Shown one piece after another: positions 44,966 to 54,357 of a stretch of 64,000 bases of DNA; positions within the stretch are counted from its first letter, which is position 1, and each line of letters begins with the position of its first letter. The notes under the pieces are model-generated. The model saw nothing but the letters and a program-made list of their open reading frames with translations, had not been told where the DNA came from and did no database searches. The position numbers and the translations under genes were made by a program. Source of the DNA: Typhlomys cinereus (lineage: Eukaryota; Chordata; Mammalia; Rodentia; Platacanthomyidae); NCBI GenBank assembly GCA_023101885.1, contig JALPQD010000915.1, positions 279,713-343,712 of the forward strand, read 5' to 3'.

Positions 44966-46671
44966 CCATATGTCTAAGACTTAACAATACATCATCTCTC
45001 CTGCAGGAATGGAAGGGTTTGCTCATTTTATCAAGCCCTCTATTTCCACTTCTTATGTTTTAAGAATATCAAGCGTTATATATTATATGCTTTCTTACAT
45101 ATCATATGGTTTCCTCAGCACCCGCAGATTAGGTCCACATCACAAATGTCTCCAGGCTCATGGTTATATCATTTTGCAGTCAGTGCTCAAGGTCAAGTCC
45201 CAGAGGCTAAATGATGTACTCATGTGCCATTCTTTATTCCCTATATGTGTGCAATTGTACAGAATCCAACTGTAATGTTCCTACCTGCCTCTGTTTCCAC
45301 AGCTTCAACTCCATTTCAAACCACTCAGTTCTCTCAGCTGTGTGGGACACAGTGTATTTTGCTAGTTGAAGTTTGATGTCAATGGCTTGGATTGAGAAAC
45401 ACCTACCAAATTTGTAAGCACGCTTCTGGGTATGTCTGTCAGGCTGATTCTAAAGATAGTGGTTAGCAAACTGGGTGGAAAATACTGGCTGTGAATATGA
45501 ATAACACCATGAAACAAGCCAGACTTTAGGTAAAACAATATTCAAAGGAAGACGGCAGCTCAAGCTCATGAAGGTGAATGTTTTACTGCTCTCATAACTA
45601 TGGCTAATGACTCCACATTTTTCTGCCTTTGAATTCTTACTTATGTCAGAAGGGCTTCCAGACCTGTTTCAGCCTTGGGCTTGGTTTGCCTCATGGTTAC
45701 CCTCTTTTCTTGTGGCTCCACCTTCTTACACTGAGATGTTCTTGGTGTCCCCAGCTGTTTATATATGACCACTGTAGCAGTATTCTCTCTCTGATTCTAT
45801 AAGCAAATCTAGTAAATCCCCTGTAATAATTATATAACTACCAATTGATCTCTCCTCTTTACCTCTGTTCACTCCTATATTATTCAGTTTCTAGCTCGTG
45901 TGCATACTCAGTTTTTAAAATTATTTATGTTCAATAGCTATAATATGACCTTTATTCATGGCCTCAAGTTTTACCAGTGTTCATATGGGATTAATATAAA
46001 TATAGGCATTTTTGTATCAATTCACTTCAGTGTCATAAATGTTATATTTGGATGAAAAACAGAAATGGATATATGGTTAGCTTTTACTCCCCTATGACCA
46101 CAGTAAATCACTGTGTGGCTATGAAAAGTCAAGCTCATTTTCTCTCTCTCTTTCTCTCTCTCGCTCTCTCTATCATTATGGTCCAGAGTGTTCTGATCAA
46201 AGAGTTGTATGTCATACTGTCTTCTAGCTATCTGCAATCAAAAAACATTAATATGTTACAAGGTAAGCTTTCAGATAATTTGAAGATCCCTTTAATCATG
46301 GAAAATGCTTTGGATAGAATACAGAGTTTGCAGCTAAGCGTGTACCTTATCAGTGAATTACACACACATAACTGCGATTCATTACTTTAATCCTTTCCAC
46401 ACCTCCTTTCCAGGGGCAGCAGGCATTTACATAATTAACAAGTACAGAGAATCCATGACGCCCCATCATACTACAAGACTCATATTCACATGGATGGTGA
46501 GAGAAGGCAATACTGGTTTCTTCTAAGGGCACATTAATCCAGATTCCCCTACACCATTTTGGAAATCACAAACGCAAAATAATGGGGCATGGCTTTGGGA
46601 GATTTTCTAGGATGTTCATGTCCATTTTGGATTGGCCAAGGGTTCTATCTACATTCTCTAAAGTTAAGATT
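44966..46671. other. Intergenic, with (TC)n tract
   Basis: No gene recognised. A (TC)n microsatellite with interruptions lies at 46140-46171. The frame at 46052-46390 (112 codons) runs through it and has no recognisable content. Confidence 0.5.
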
Positions 46672-46681
46672 TTGTGTGTGT

Positions 46682-46725
<44 letters not shown>

Positions 46726-46978
46726 TGCACCTGTGCATATCAGAGGGCACACTATCTTTGAAGGGCCAAGGGTGACTTCGAGAATCTTCCTGGATTGACT
46801 TTCCTCTTCTTTTTTCTTTTTTGCTTTACTGCCAAGTTTCCAAGGGTCCACCTTCCAGGCTGGCAGTGCAGACCCCCTCCATTTCCTTCCCATGTTTTTA
46901 TGTGGCATCTGGGATATGAAAACAGGAACTTCAAGCTTTCGAGGCACAGACTGATCATCTGAGCCATCTCTACAGCCC
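46672..46978 (-). mobile_element. SINE, older subfamily
   Basis: Reverse copy: (TG)n at 46674-46722, body 'cagagggcacactatctttgaaggg...tcgagaatcttcctggattgac', head ending 'tgagccatctctacagcc'. Flanks share only a short 'agatttt'. Confidence 0.85.
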
Positions 46979-46979
46979 T

Positions 46980-47329
46980 GAGATTTTTTTTTTTCTTAAC
47001 AGGATCACATAAGGTTCAGGCAGACCTTTATTATTTTATTTTATTTTATTTTATTTTATTTATTTCTTATTTCATTTTTCAGGATTAAGGCAGAGTTTAT
47101 TAGATGGGAGAAAAAAATGGAACTAACAGACATGAATCCATGAGAGGCAAGAGAATGGCCAAGAGCTCACAGATTCCAGCCATAAAATCCACGAGGGCAA
47201 GGAAAAGACAGAAAGGACACCAGAACAGGATTCCCATTGAAGGCAAGAAAACGAGAATTCATGGACTGTAGACTTGGAGTACTGTGAGGTCAAGGGAGCC
47301 AGACCTTTATTTTTTTATCTTTGCAATTT
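46980..47329. repeat. (TTTTA)n and LTR-like text
   Basis: A (TTTTA)n microsatellite at about 47032-47062. Positions 47085-47300 are purine-rich with loose internal repeats ('gaatccatgagaggcaag', 'aattcatggactg') resembling 26600-26820, so probably an LTR-type remnant. Confidence 0.4.
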
Positions 47330-47452
47330 TTACTTTTTGAGTCTTGCTATGTGGTCCAGGGTGACTCTGAACTTACAGTAACCCTCCTGTCTCAGACACT
47401 TGCCCTGTGCTCCATGTAGGAGGAATCAGACTTGAGCCACCCATCATGGCTG
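47330..47452 (-). mobile_element. B1/7SL-type SINE, reversed
   Basis: 'gagtcttgctatgtggtccagggtgactctgaacttacagtaaccctcctgtctcag...gagccacccatcatggctg' is a reversed B1/Alu monomer. Confidence 0.8.
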
Positions 47453-47466
47453 TTTTTTTTTTTTAA

Positions 47467-47742
47467 GTGTGTTTGTGTGTGTGTGTGTGAGTGTATCAGA
47501 GAACAATGTGTGTCCCTGTGGAGGACCAAGGGAAACATCCGGAATCATCCTGGATTACTTCTACCTCCTTTTTGCTTCACTCTGGTTTGTCCAGGCTCTG
47601 CCTACTAGGTCCAGAATTACAGGCTGGCTGCCATTTTGATAGTGGGACACGGGATCTGAACTCAGGACTTTCTGCTTGCAAGGACCTACTGCTTGTAAGG
47701 ACCTACTTTCACAAGGCAGAGTCTTAACCTACTGGCTGCTGT
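47467..47742 (-). mobile_element. SINE with an internal short duplication in the head
   Basis: Reverse copy with a (TG)n tail at 47466-47490, older body type, and a head in which 'ctgcttgcaaggacctactgcttgtaaggacctacttt' repeats a roughly 17-bp unit (47671-47710). It lies next to the B1 fragment, so two SINEs are back to back. Confidence 0.82.
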
Positions 47743-47895
47743 TCTTTAAATCTATAAGTTGGAGAGGTAAGTCATCATGTCCTCGTGCCAAGCAATCCCC
47801 CTTGATGACCACCTTCCTTTCAGTGTCCTCATGATGGTGTCACCAGCCCCTGATGATTGGTTCATTCCCTCCTGATGTGGTCTTGCTGCCCATTA
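47743..47895. other. Spacer between SINE and minisatellite
   Basis: Short unique-looking segment with no gene. Confidence 0.4.
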
Positions 47896-48745
47896 AGATT
47901 GCCCAGCTTCCAGTCAGGCATATCATTGAATTAGGGTATACCTGCCCAGCTTCCTGTCAGGTATACCTTTAAATTGGGTTATACCTGCCTAGGTTCCTGT
48001 CAGGCATACCTTTAAATTGAGTATACCTGCCTAGATTCCTGTCAGGCATACCTTTAAATTGGGGTATACCAGCCTAGGTTCCTGTCAGTCATACCTTTAA
48101 ATTGTGGTATACATGCCTAGGTTCCTGTCAGGCATACGTTTAATTTGGGTATACCTGCCTAGGTTCCTGTCAGGGGTACCTTTAAATTGGGGTATATGTG
48201 CCTAGGTTCCTATCAGGCATACCTTTAAATTGGATATACCTGCCTAGGTTACTGTCAGGCATACTTTTAATTTGGAGTATACCTGTCTAGGTTCCTGTCA
48301 GGCATTCCTTTAAATTGGGTATACATGCCCAGCTTCCTGTCAAGCATATCTTTAAATTGGGATACACCTGCCTAGGTTTCTTGTCAGGCATACTTTCAAA
48401 TTTGAGTATTCCTGCCTAGGTTACTCTCAGGAATTCTTTTAAATTGAGGTATACCTGCCCAGCTTCCTGTCAGACACACCTTTAAATTGAGGTATACCTG
48501 CCTAGGTTCTTGTCAGGCATACATTTAAATTGGAGTATACCTGCCCAGCTTCCTGTAAGGCATTCCTTTAAATTGGGGTGTACTGCCTAGGTTCCTGTCA
48601 GGCATACCTTTAAATTGGGGTATATGTGCCTAGGTTCCTGTCAGGCATACCTTTAAATTGGGTATACCTGCCTAGGTTCCTGTCATGCATACCTTTATAT
48701 TGGGGTATACCTGCCCAGCTTCTTGTCAGGCAAACTTTTATAGGG
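47896..48745. repeat. Minisatellite, about 20 units of 42-44 bp
   Basis: A tandem array with a unit close to 'cctgcctaggttcctgtcaggcatacctttaaattggggtata'. Successive 'cctgtcagg' anchors are 42 or 43 bp apart (for example 47996, 48038, 48081, 48124). I count about 20 units. Two unit types alternate irregularly: 'cctaggttcctgt' and 'cccagcttcctgt' (the latter near 47902, 47945, 48328, 48458, 48543 and 48713). It ends about 230 bp before the ferritin poly(A) signal. Confidence 0.95.
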
Positions 48746-48975
48746 GGCTATTGCTGAGGCTGACCTTGACCTTCAGATCCTCTGGCCTCTTGCACCCCCC
48801 TGCTCATATTGCAGGCCTCTTCCAGTCCCCCTGGTTTTATACCACTCTAGCAGTGATTTGAGGATTTCATTGGGCCTAAGCAAGCGATCTCTACCCACTA
48901 AACCAGACCCCAGTTGCTCAGGACCAGGCATTTGCCCCGTAAGTGAAGCGGACGCCTTTGTTCTTCTGAGAACAC
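48746..48975. other. Spacer between minisatellite and ferritin 3' end
   Basis: Pyrimidine-rich segment, nothing recognised. It is the downstream flank of the minus-strand ferritin gene. Confidence 0.5.
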
Positions 48976-48978
48976 GTT

Positions 48979-48985
48979 AAGTTTA
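48979..48985 (-). terminator. Poly(A) signal of the ferritin-like gene
   Basis: Plus-strand 'gtttattgc' reads GCAATAAAC on the minus strand, about 120 bases beyond the stop codon. This gives a short 3' UTR, normal for ferritin heavy-chain genes. Confidence 0.7.
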
Positions 48986-49100
48986 TTGCGCACGACAGTC
49001 AAAACGATGAAGAGAAGAAAGGAAATCAAACAAACTAGGGGAGCTCTGGGAAGTGCCAGCGGGGCCCCTGGCACCTCAGTGGGGTGAGGACAGTCCCGGT

Positions 49101-49649
49101 TCATTCCTTGGCGCTGTGGTTCAGGGTGAACTTGTCCAAGAGGTACTCAGCCATGCCGTTTTCTGGGGCCTTCATGCGGCGCAGGTCGGTCAGGTGGTTG
49201 GCCATCTCTTTGATGTCTTCCGCTTGCTGCGGCATAAAGTGGCGGTTCAGGAAGTCGCCCAGGTGGGCGTCGCCCTTCTCGGCAGCCAGCTTGTGCAGGC
49301 TCAGGAGGCTCTGGCCGAGGGATCTCTCCAGGTGGAAGGCGCGCTCCATGCACTGCAGGCCGCTGCTCCAGACGCTGAGGTCGGGCGCGGGGACATCGAG
49401 GAAGGTGACGCTCCCGCCGCGCTGGTTCTGCATCAGTAGGAGCTTCTGGGCGTTCTCCTTCCACCCGTGGGACTTGCGCAGGAAGAAGTGCTTGAAGTTC
49501 TTCAAGGCCACGTCGTCGCGGTCGCAGTTGCAGGCCAAGGACAGGTAGACGTAGGAGGCGTGAAGCTGCAGGTGGACGACGAGGTTGTTGACGGCCTCCT
49601 CGCACTCGCGTGGGTAGTTCACTCGCACTCGGGAGGGTCCAGTGGCCAT
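49101..49649 (-). CDS. Fthl17-like: Ferritin heavy-chain-like protein, FTHL17 type, intronless
   Basis: A 182-residue uninterrupted frame, the size of ferritin heavy chain (183). Conserved blocks run through the four-helix bundle: 'LHASYVYLSLACNCDRDDVALKNF' region (about residues 30-53), 'MQNQRGG' (about 73-79), 'AFHLERSLGQSLLSLHKLA', 'GDAHLGDFL', and a C-terminal 'MAEYLLDKFTL' helix. Ferroxidase centre against FTH1 numbering: Glu27 is Gln, Glu61 is Gly, Glu62 is Trp and His65 is Asn; Tyr34, Glu107 and Gln141 remain. So it should fold as a ferritin subunit but not oxidise iron like FTH1. FTHL17 proteins, X-linked and germ-cell expressed, are known to have an altered ferroxidase site. One residue is inserted in helix A before residue 28. 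GC-rich codon use contrasts with the AT-rich surroundings. Start chosen at MATGPSRVRVNY, matching the ferritin N terminus. FTHL17 versus another X-linked FTH1-like copy is not fully settled. Confidence 0.9.
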   Translation of the reverse strand: MATGPSRVRVNYPRECEEAVNNLVVHLQLHASYVYLSLACNCDRDDVALKNFKHFFLRKSHGWKENAQKLLLMQNQRGGSVTFLDVPAPDLSVWSSGLQCMERAFHLERSLGQSLLSLHKLAAEKGDAHLGDFLNRHFMPQQAEDIKEMANHLTDLRRMKAPENGMAEYLLDKFTLNHSAKE

Positions 49650-49870
49650 GGTGGGCAGGCAGCAGCGAACGTGGGCAAGACGGGCCCTGGCTCACAGAGG
49701 CACCCAGCAGGGAGAGCAGCCCCCGAGACCAGCTGTAGTCTGAGGCAGTGTGACGCGAATCCGGAGCGCCACCGGAAGTCAGCCATGGCCCCTGCCGAGG
49801 GCGCGCCACCGGAAGTCAGCCGTGGCCCCTGCTGATGGCATCATGGCGGCGCCAGGGGTCACAGTGTCAA
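49650..49870 (-). promoter_or_regulatory. CpG-rich upstream region of the ferritin-like gene
   Basis: GC- and CpG-rich, unlike the flanks. It holds a direct repeat of 37-bp period: ACCGGAAGT at 49771-49779 and 49808-49816, each followed by 'cagcc(a/g)tggcccctgc'. CCGGAAGT is the ETS/GABP consensus. 'tcatggcggcgcc' at 49841-49853 resembles a YY1 site. No CAGTG-loop iron-responsive element is found on the minus strand in these 220 bases. Promoter role is inferred from position and motifs. Confidence 0.55.
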
Positions 49871-50160
49871 GGGGCGGGCCATAGGTGCCGGTTTCCATGG
49901 CAGCCGAGGTCAGCCTGCAGGGACCGGGTTACACGTCTTCTGGATAAACCCCAGGTTTCACAGGACACCGTCTACGTCATTTAAGCCATCTGTGAGAATA
50001 GCATCCAAATGTTAGCCCTTAACATGTCCTCTGACTCTGTTGTTATATTTCTTACTGAGTTTTATTTGAAGCGGAGCTCTCAGTGGTCTCTACTCACACT
50101 TTCATATCTTTTCTGGGGGTGGCTTGTAAGGGGTTAGGCTCAAGGGTCAGGGCTAAACAT
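49871..50160. other. Unique flank upstream of the ferritin-like gene
   Basis: No repeat or gene recognised, and the GC content falls quickly after 49960. Confidence 0.5.
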
Positions 50161-50221
50161 GAATCCTGAGTACCACCAAGAAACTCAGTAACTCTGTGCT
50201 GACCTTCAGACCTATACATTT

Positions 50222-51062
50222 TTTTTCTATTTATTAATTTTTCCCAATCATACAAGCTTAATAGGCACCCTGTTCTCCACCCTCCCTCTACCCCTCCCCA
50301 CTTCCCCTTTCACCCTCCGCACCTTTTCCCCTTCCTTTCACCCCCTCCCTCATCTTCTCTCAGTGCCTCCCCCTTCCCCTTCCCATTCCCTGGAGCATAC
50401 TTTTGTGTGCGTGCCAAACTTCCCCTGAGTCCTCCACTCCAGAGGTGTAAGGACTCAGTGGCATTATGCAGAGCCCTTTCTTGGGCTCCCGTTTAGTATG
50501 GGAACACTATTGCTGCTCTTAATCCCTTACCTCTAAGGATGCTTGTGCCTGTGATCCTTGCTAGACTCTCCGGATCATTCACATGTCAGTCATTGCACAG
50601 GCCATGCAAAGTCCAGTTATGGCTACTGCGACCCTACCTTGTGCGGAGTATCTTCCATATAGTTGCTCTTCCCCTTCTTTTGGCTCTTACAATCTTGTCT
50701 CACTAGTCTTCCGCAAATTTCCCTGAGCTTTAGGGTGGGGAGAGATTTGGCTGGTTTGGTTCCAGGTGATTAATGGAGGTTCTCTGATATTCTGAAGTAC
50801 GGTTTGTTGTTGTATTGGGTTTTGCTGTTCCTGCACCACCCTTGGCTCCATCCTGATTTGCATCGGAGGTCACCTCCTAACCAAAGGCAAAAGTCTGCTT
50901 AAATGAAATCTTATTACAAGAGTAGATTCAAAGGCAGATGGAGTAGGAATAGGAGACCACAGTGAGGGGGGTGTCAGTCTCCCATTTGCAGGTGGTCACC
51001 ATCTATCTTCCAGACTCTATACTGTCATTGATTGGTGAGATCAAACCCCCTCAGTCGCAAGT
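50222..51062 (-). mobile_element. L1 3' UTR fragment, first duplicate
   Basis: Reversed L1 tail: 'ttattaatttttcccaatcatacaagcttaataggcacc', pyrimidine-rich tract, '...gcacaggccatgcaaagtccagttatgg', to 'attggtgagatcaaaccccctcagtcgcaagtgacc'. It corresponds to the same UTR as copies A and B but an older subfamily. Confidence 0.87.
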
Positions 51063-51335
51063 GACCAGAATGATCTAAGCTCAGAGCAATGAAGTGGAAA
51101 TGTGATCTGATATCGTCTTTGGGTCTTCACCTAAATGAGTGCTCACACTCCTATTCACCCTTATACATTCATGTACGCATGCAAACACTCCAACACATGT
51201 AAGAAAATAAACACAACTCTGATATTCAAATTTATATCCTTTTTGGTAATTACAGAGGAATTGTATGTGCTTCCTATTGAATCCTGAGTACCACCAACAA
51301 ACTAAGTAAGTCTGTACTGACCTTCAGACCTATAA

Positions 51336-51705
51336 ATTTTTATATTTATTAATTTTTCCCAATCATACAAGGTTAACAGGTACCCTGTTCTCCTCCCTCC
51401 CTCCACCCCTCCCTACTTCCCCTTGCATCCTCCCCACCTTTTCCCCTTTCTTTCACCCCTTCCTCCCTCCCATTCCCTGGAGCATCATTTTGTGTGTATG
51501 CCAATCATCCCTCTGAATCCTCCACTCTAGTAAGATGTAAGGACTCAGTGGCATTACACAGAGCACTTCTTGGGCTCCTCTTTAGCATGGGAACACTATT
51601 ACTGCTGTTATTCCCTTGCCACTAAGAAAGCTTGTGCCTGTGATCCTTGCTAGACCCTCCGGATCATTCACATGTCAGTTATTGCACAGGTCATGCAAAG
51701 TCCAA
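51336..51705 (-). mobile_element. L1 3' UTR fragment, second duplicate
   Basis: Matches 50222-50640 with about 10% differences by eye and is cut at about 51705, where unique sequence begins. Confidence 0.85.
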
Positions 51706-52418
51706 TTTATATTTTCACATCAAGAGCCAAAGGGTTGGGAGGAGTCCAGTCAAATGTTTGCTGGACATGCTAAAGCCACTCTATGTGTGAACTCACTGCA
51801 GCTGTGTTTAACTGCACAATTCCTACACAAGATTGGGCCCATCAACTGTATATCACTGACGGGAAACAACCTTGTATAGCTCCACCATTCTCTGAATAAA
51901 TATTGATGGTCAGTTTTGGCTTGGGTATGGAAACCCACTTGTTTTAGAGGTGTACCAACTGATGCATCAGCATGTTCTATCACTTTGCCGAGGTACATGC
52001 TAATGCAGGCAACCCTTAATAAATTCAGTGGGTTGCACATACTCAAAAAGACAGGAAGTATGAATGTAGCATCAGTATATACCTCTGTTAATATGTCACT
52101 CTGGAAGTTAGACAGTTGTTTTAGCATCCTTCTTTTCTGTGTTTACAATGATGTTTACCATGACTGTCATGTCTCAAACTCATTTTTGACACTAGACATA
52201 GTCCAACGTCCCTTAGGGTTTATTGAGAAATGAAGCCACTCACTTCTACTGATGAGAACATCTTCTCCTCTGTCAGGAGGAATTTGACAATACAAATGCA
52301 AGTAGCCACTTTTCACACAGCAAAGAATTGCCAAAAAGACCTGAAAATACGAATCAAATTTTTAGGTAAGACGAAACATTGGAATGGGAAAAGTAGAGGG
52401 GCTGAGATTAGGGATTAA
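51706..52418. other. Intergenic, overlapping open frames in both strands
   Basis: Minus 51750-52127 (125 codons) and plus 51916-52233 (105 codons) overlap. Neither has motifs I recognise. The even quality of both frames suggests a former repeat rather than a gene. Confidence 0.4.
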
Positions 52419-52432
52419 GATGTGAAAACATC

Positions 52433-52690
52433 GGGGCTGGAGAGGTGGCTCAGGGTTAAGCCTCTGCCTTGCAGGTGGTAGGTCCTGAGTTCAAATCCTA
52501 GATCCCTTGCATACACTCAGGGCGAAAGCGGGGGTGGCCTGCATTTCTGCTCCTGGTAGGGTGGATGGAGCCTGTGAATCCCAGGGCAGAGTAAACAAGG
52601 AGGAGGCAGAGGTGGTCCATGGTGGTTCCTGAATTCGTCCATGGTTCTACACACACACACACACACACAATTGAATAAATAATAAAAAAT
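52433..52690 (+). mobile_element. SINE, young type, with TSD
   Basis: Sense copy starting 'ggggctggagaggtggctcagggttaagcc', short (CA)n at 52650-52668, then 'ttgaataaataataaaaa'. Target duplication gatgtgaaaacatc (52419-52432) and gatgtgaaaatacc (52691-52704). Confidence 0.94.
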
Positions 52691-52704
52691 GATGTGAAAA
52701 TACC

Positions 52705-54012
52705 ATAAATTTACTATATTTATGCATGCCACTCTAGAAGAATAAAAAGTTAAAATTGTGATTAAGCTTTCTCAACTCAGATATTCCACAAAAGTTTGCA
52801 TTTCTGATTATTGGCATGAAATATAGTTTCGATAGTATTCAGTTTCTGATGATAAGGTACTTTTTACACAATTCTCTGCAAGCTAAAAATCTAGGCTTAC
52901 ATGAAAAATATAAACATGGTGAATGGGAAATTCCTTTCCTTGGTATTTTCCACTTAGAATAGACTGATTGTATTCGAAATATGACTGAATGGAGGATAGA
53001 TGTTCATTTCTGGAATATTCAAATTAAATTTGATAGTTCCATGGTCACATACAGCTTGCCTAAGAGCCGGAATGGAAATATTAATCAAGTGTTTCCTATT
53101 GTTTCCTTACCTTTCCTTCTTCTTTTTTAGGAATTTGTGGAGCAGAAGTTCTTCCCTCCCCGCCCCCAACTGGACGTGCAATTAGGTAAGTGTGTTTTGA
53201 TTAATGATGAAAGCATTCAAAAACATCTTTGCCTCATATGATCCATAGAAGTCCTAGTGAAATATTATTCCAAATTATTCTATGAAAATATTGTATACAG
53301 GTATTTTCTGCAGCTATGGGATGAACACCTGGTAGTAAGGGGTTGCAAACTCATTTCCTCTTTGCCCCATGTGTCAAATTCTTAATATTCTACCACGAAG
53401 TCTCTAAGAAATTAAAATTTGCCTCTGTTAAAAGAAGTATGGCATTGTACATGTCCCTATGGTTCTGTAATCCATCCATTTATTACAATGTATATTTATT
53501 GCATGTATCATCAGCTTTGAGGTCTGGATGTCTTAAAGCAGATGGTTGCATAGTCATAGAGAGCACCACAGTAGAGTTTGTTACAGCAAAATATAAAATA
53601 TTTTCACCACCCTCAATGTTTTTCTTAATCATGAATTAAATATGCTGATTCTAGTTAGTAATATTGACACATTTTGTTTGTATTCATAGCAGTTGCTGTA
53701 AGTACTAATGGCTATCCCCTACCCTAGAAATGGTGAGATAAAGCTTTTCTTCTTACTGGAACAAACGTTATTTGAAATTTAAGTTCTAGTATCCATCTAT
53801 TAAAAAATTAAGCATACAAAGCTAGTTGCATGGTGGCACAAGTCTGAAATCTCAGTTTGGAAGATAAAAACATACAAATGAAGAGAGCAATAACTAAGTT
53901 GAATTTTGTGGATTCAAGTCCAATCTATCTAACATTCCAGTAAGAAAATATTAGGAATAGTAAATGAGGAGAAATTAAGAAAAAACACATATTTCACTTT
54001 ATGAATAAGACA
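52705..54012. other. Intergenic, with one exon-like segment
   Basis: Unique-looking DNA holding the exon-like segment at 53131-53185. A weak B1/ID-like text ('gcatggtggcacaagtctgaaatctcagtttgg') lies at 53829-53862. Confidence 0.5.
53131..53185 (+). other. Exon-like 55-bp segment with strong splice signals
   Basis: A long pyrimidine tract ending 'cttcttcttttttag' is followed by 55 bases open in one frame (EFVEQKFFPPRPQLDVQL) and the near-perfect donor TAG|GTAAGTG. The segment is GC-richer than its surroundings. I cannot match the peptide to a known gene and see no neighbouring exon in the window. It could be one exon of a large gene crossing this region, or chance. Confidence 0.3.
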
Positions 54013-54276
54013 GGGCTGGAGAGATGGCTCAGGGTTTATGACTCTGATGTGCAAACAGAAGGTCCTGAGTTTGGATATCAGGTCCTGTGTAAAAAATGCC
54101 ATTAAAAAATGATGGATTCCTACACTTCTGGCCATGGTGGGCAGAGTCTGGGAAATCCCAGAAGCAATCAAGAAGCAGGTAGAATCCATCCAAGATGATT
54201 CCTGAAGTCACCATCACCCTTGGTTTTCCACAGGGACACATGTGCCCTTTGATACACAAACACACAGAAACCTCAT
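54013..54276 (+). mobile_element. SINE, older subfamily
   Basis: Sense copy: head 'gggctggagagatggctcagggtttatgactctg', body including 'caatcaagaagcaggtagaatccatccaagatgattcctgaagtcacc', a short decayed tail 'gatacacaaacacacagaaacctc'. No clear target duplication. Confidence 0.85.
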
Positions 54277-54357
54277 CTTAAGGGAAACCATGACAAACAA
54301 TTCAATGTATAGAACATTCTTTCGTTCTCTTTAGTTTTACTGGTTTATACAATGGTG

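Larger units (their letters stand above)
50161..51710. repeat. Partial tandem duplication, 1121-bp offset
   Basis: 'gaatcctgagtaccaccaagaaactcagtaactctgtgctgaccttcagacctatacattttt' at 50161 recurs with few changes at 51282, in both cases running straight into the same L1 3' UTR. Similarity lasts until 'catgcaaagtccaNtt' (about 50643 and 51703), where the second copy stops. Because the unique leader and the L1 tail are both duplicated, this is a DNA-level duplication, not two L1 insertions. Confidence 0.8.

Noticed and set aside
47896..48745. Possible CRISPR-like array
   Set aside because: Units are contiguous with no unique spacers and the genome is mammalian. It is a minisatellite.
49084..49548. 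Plus-strand frames of 122-154 codons opposite the ferritin gene
   Set aside because: Antisense shadows of the same GC-rich coding sequence.
49147..49809. 220-codon minus-strand frame overlapping the ferritin gene
   Set aside because: It is a shifted-frame shadow of the GC-rich ferritin coding region, arginine- and proline-rich with no known motif, and the ferritin frame explains the sequence fully.
51750..52127. 125-codon minus-strand frame
   Set aside because: No motif, overlapped by a similar-length plus-strand frame, no splice or promoter context. I cannot support it as a gene.
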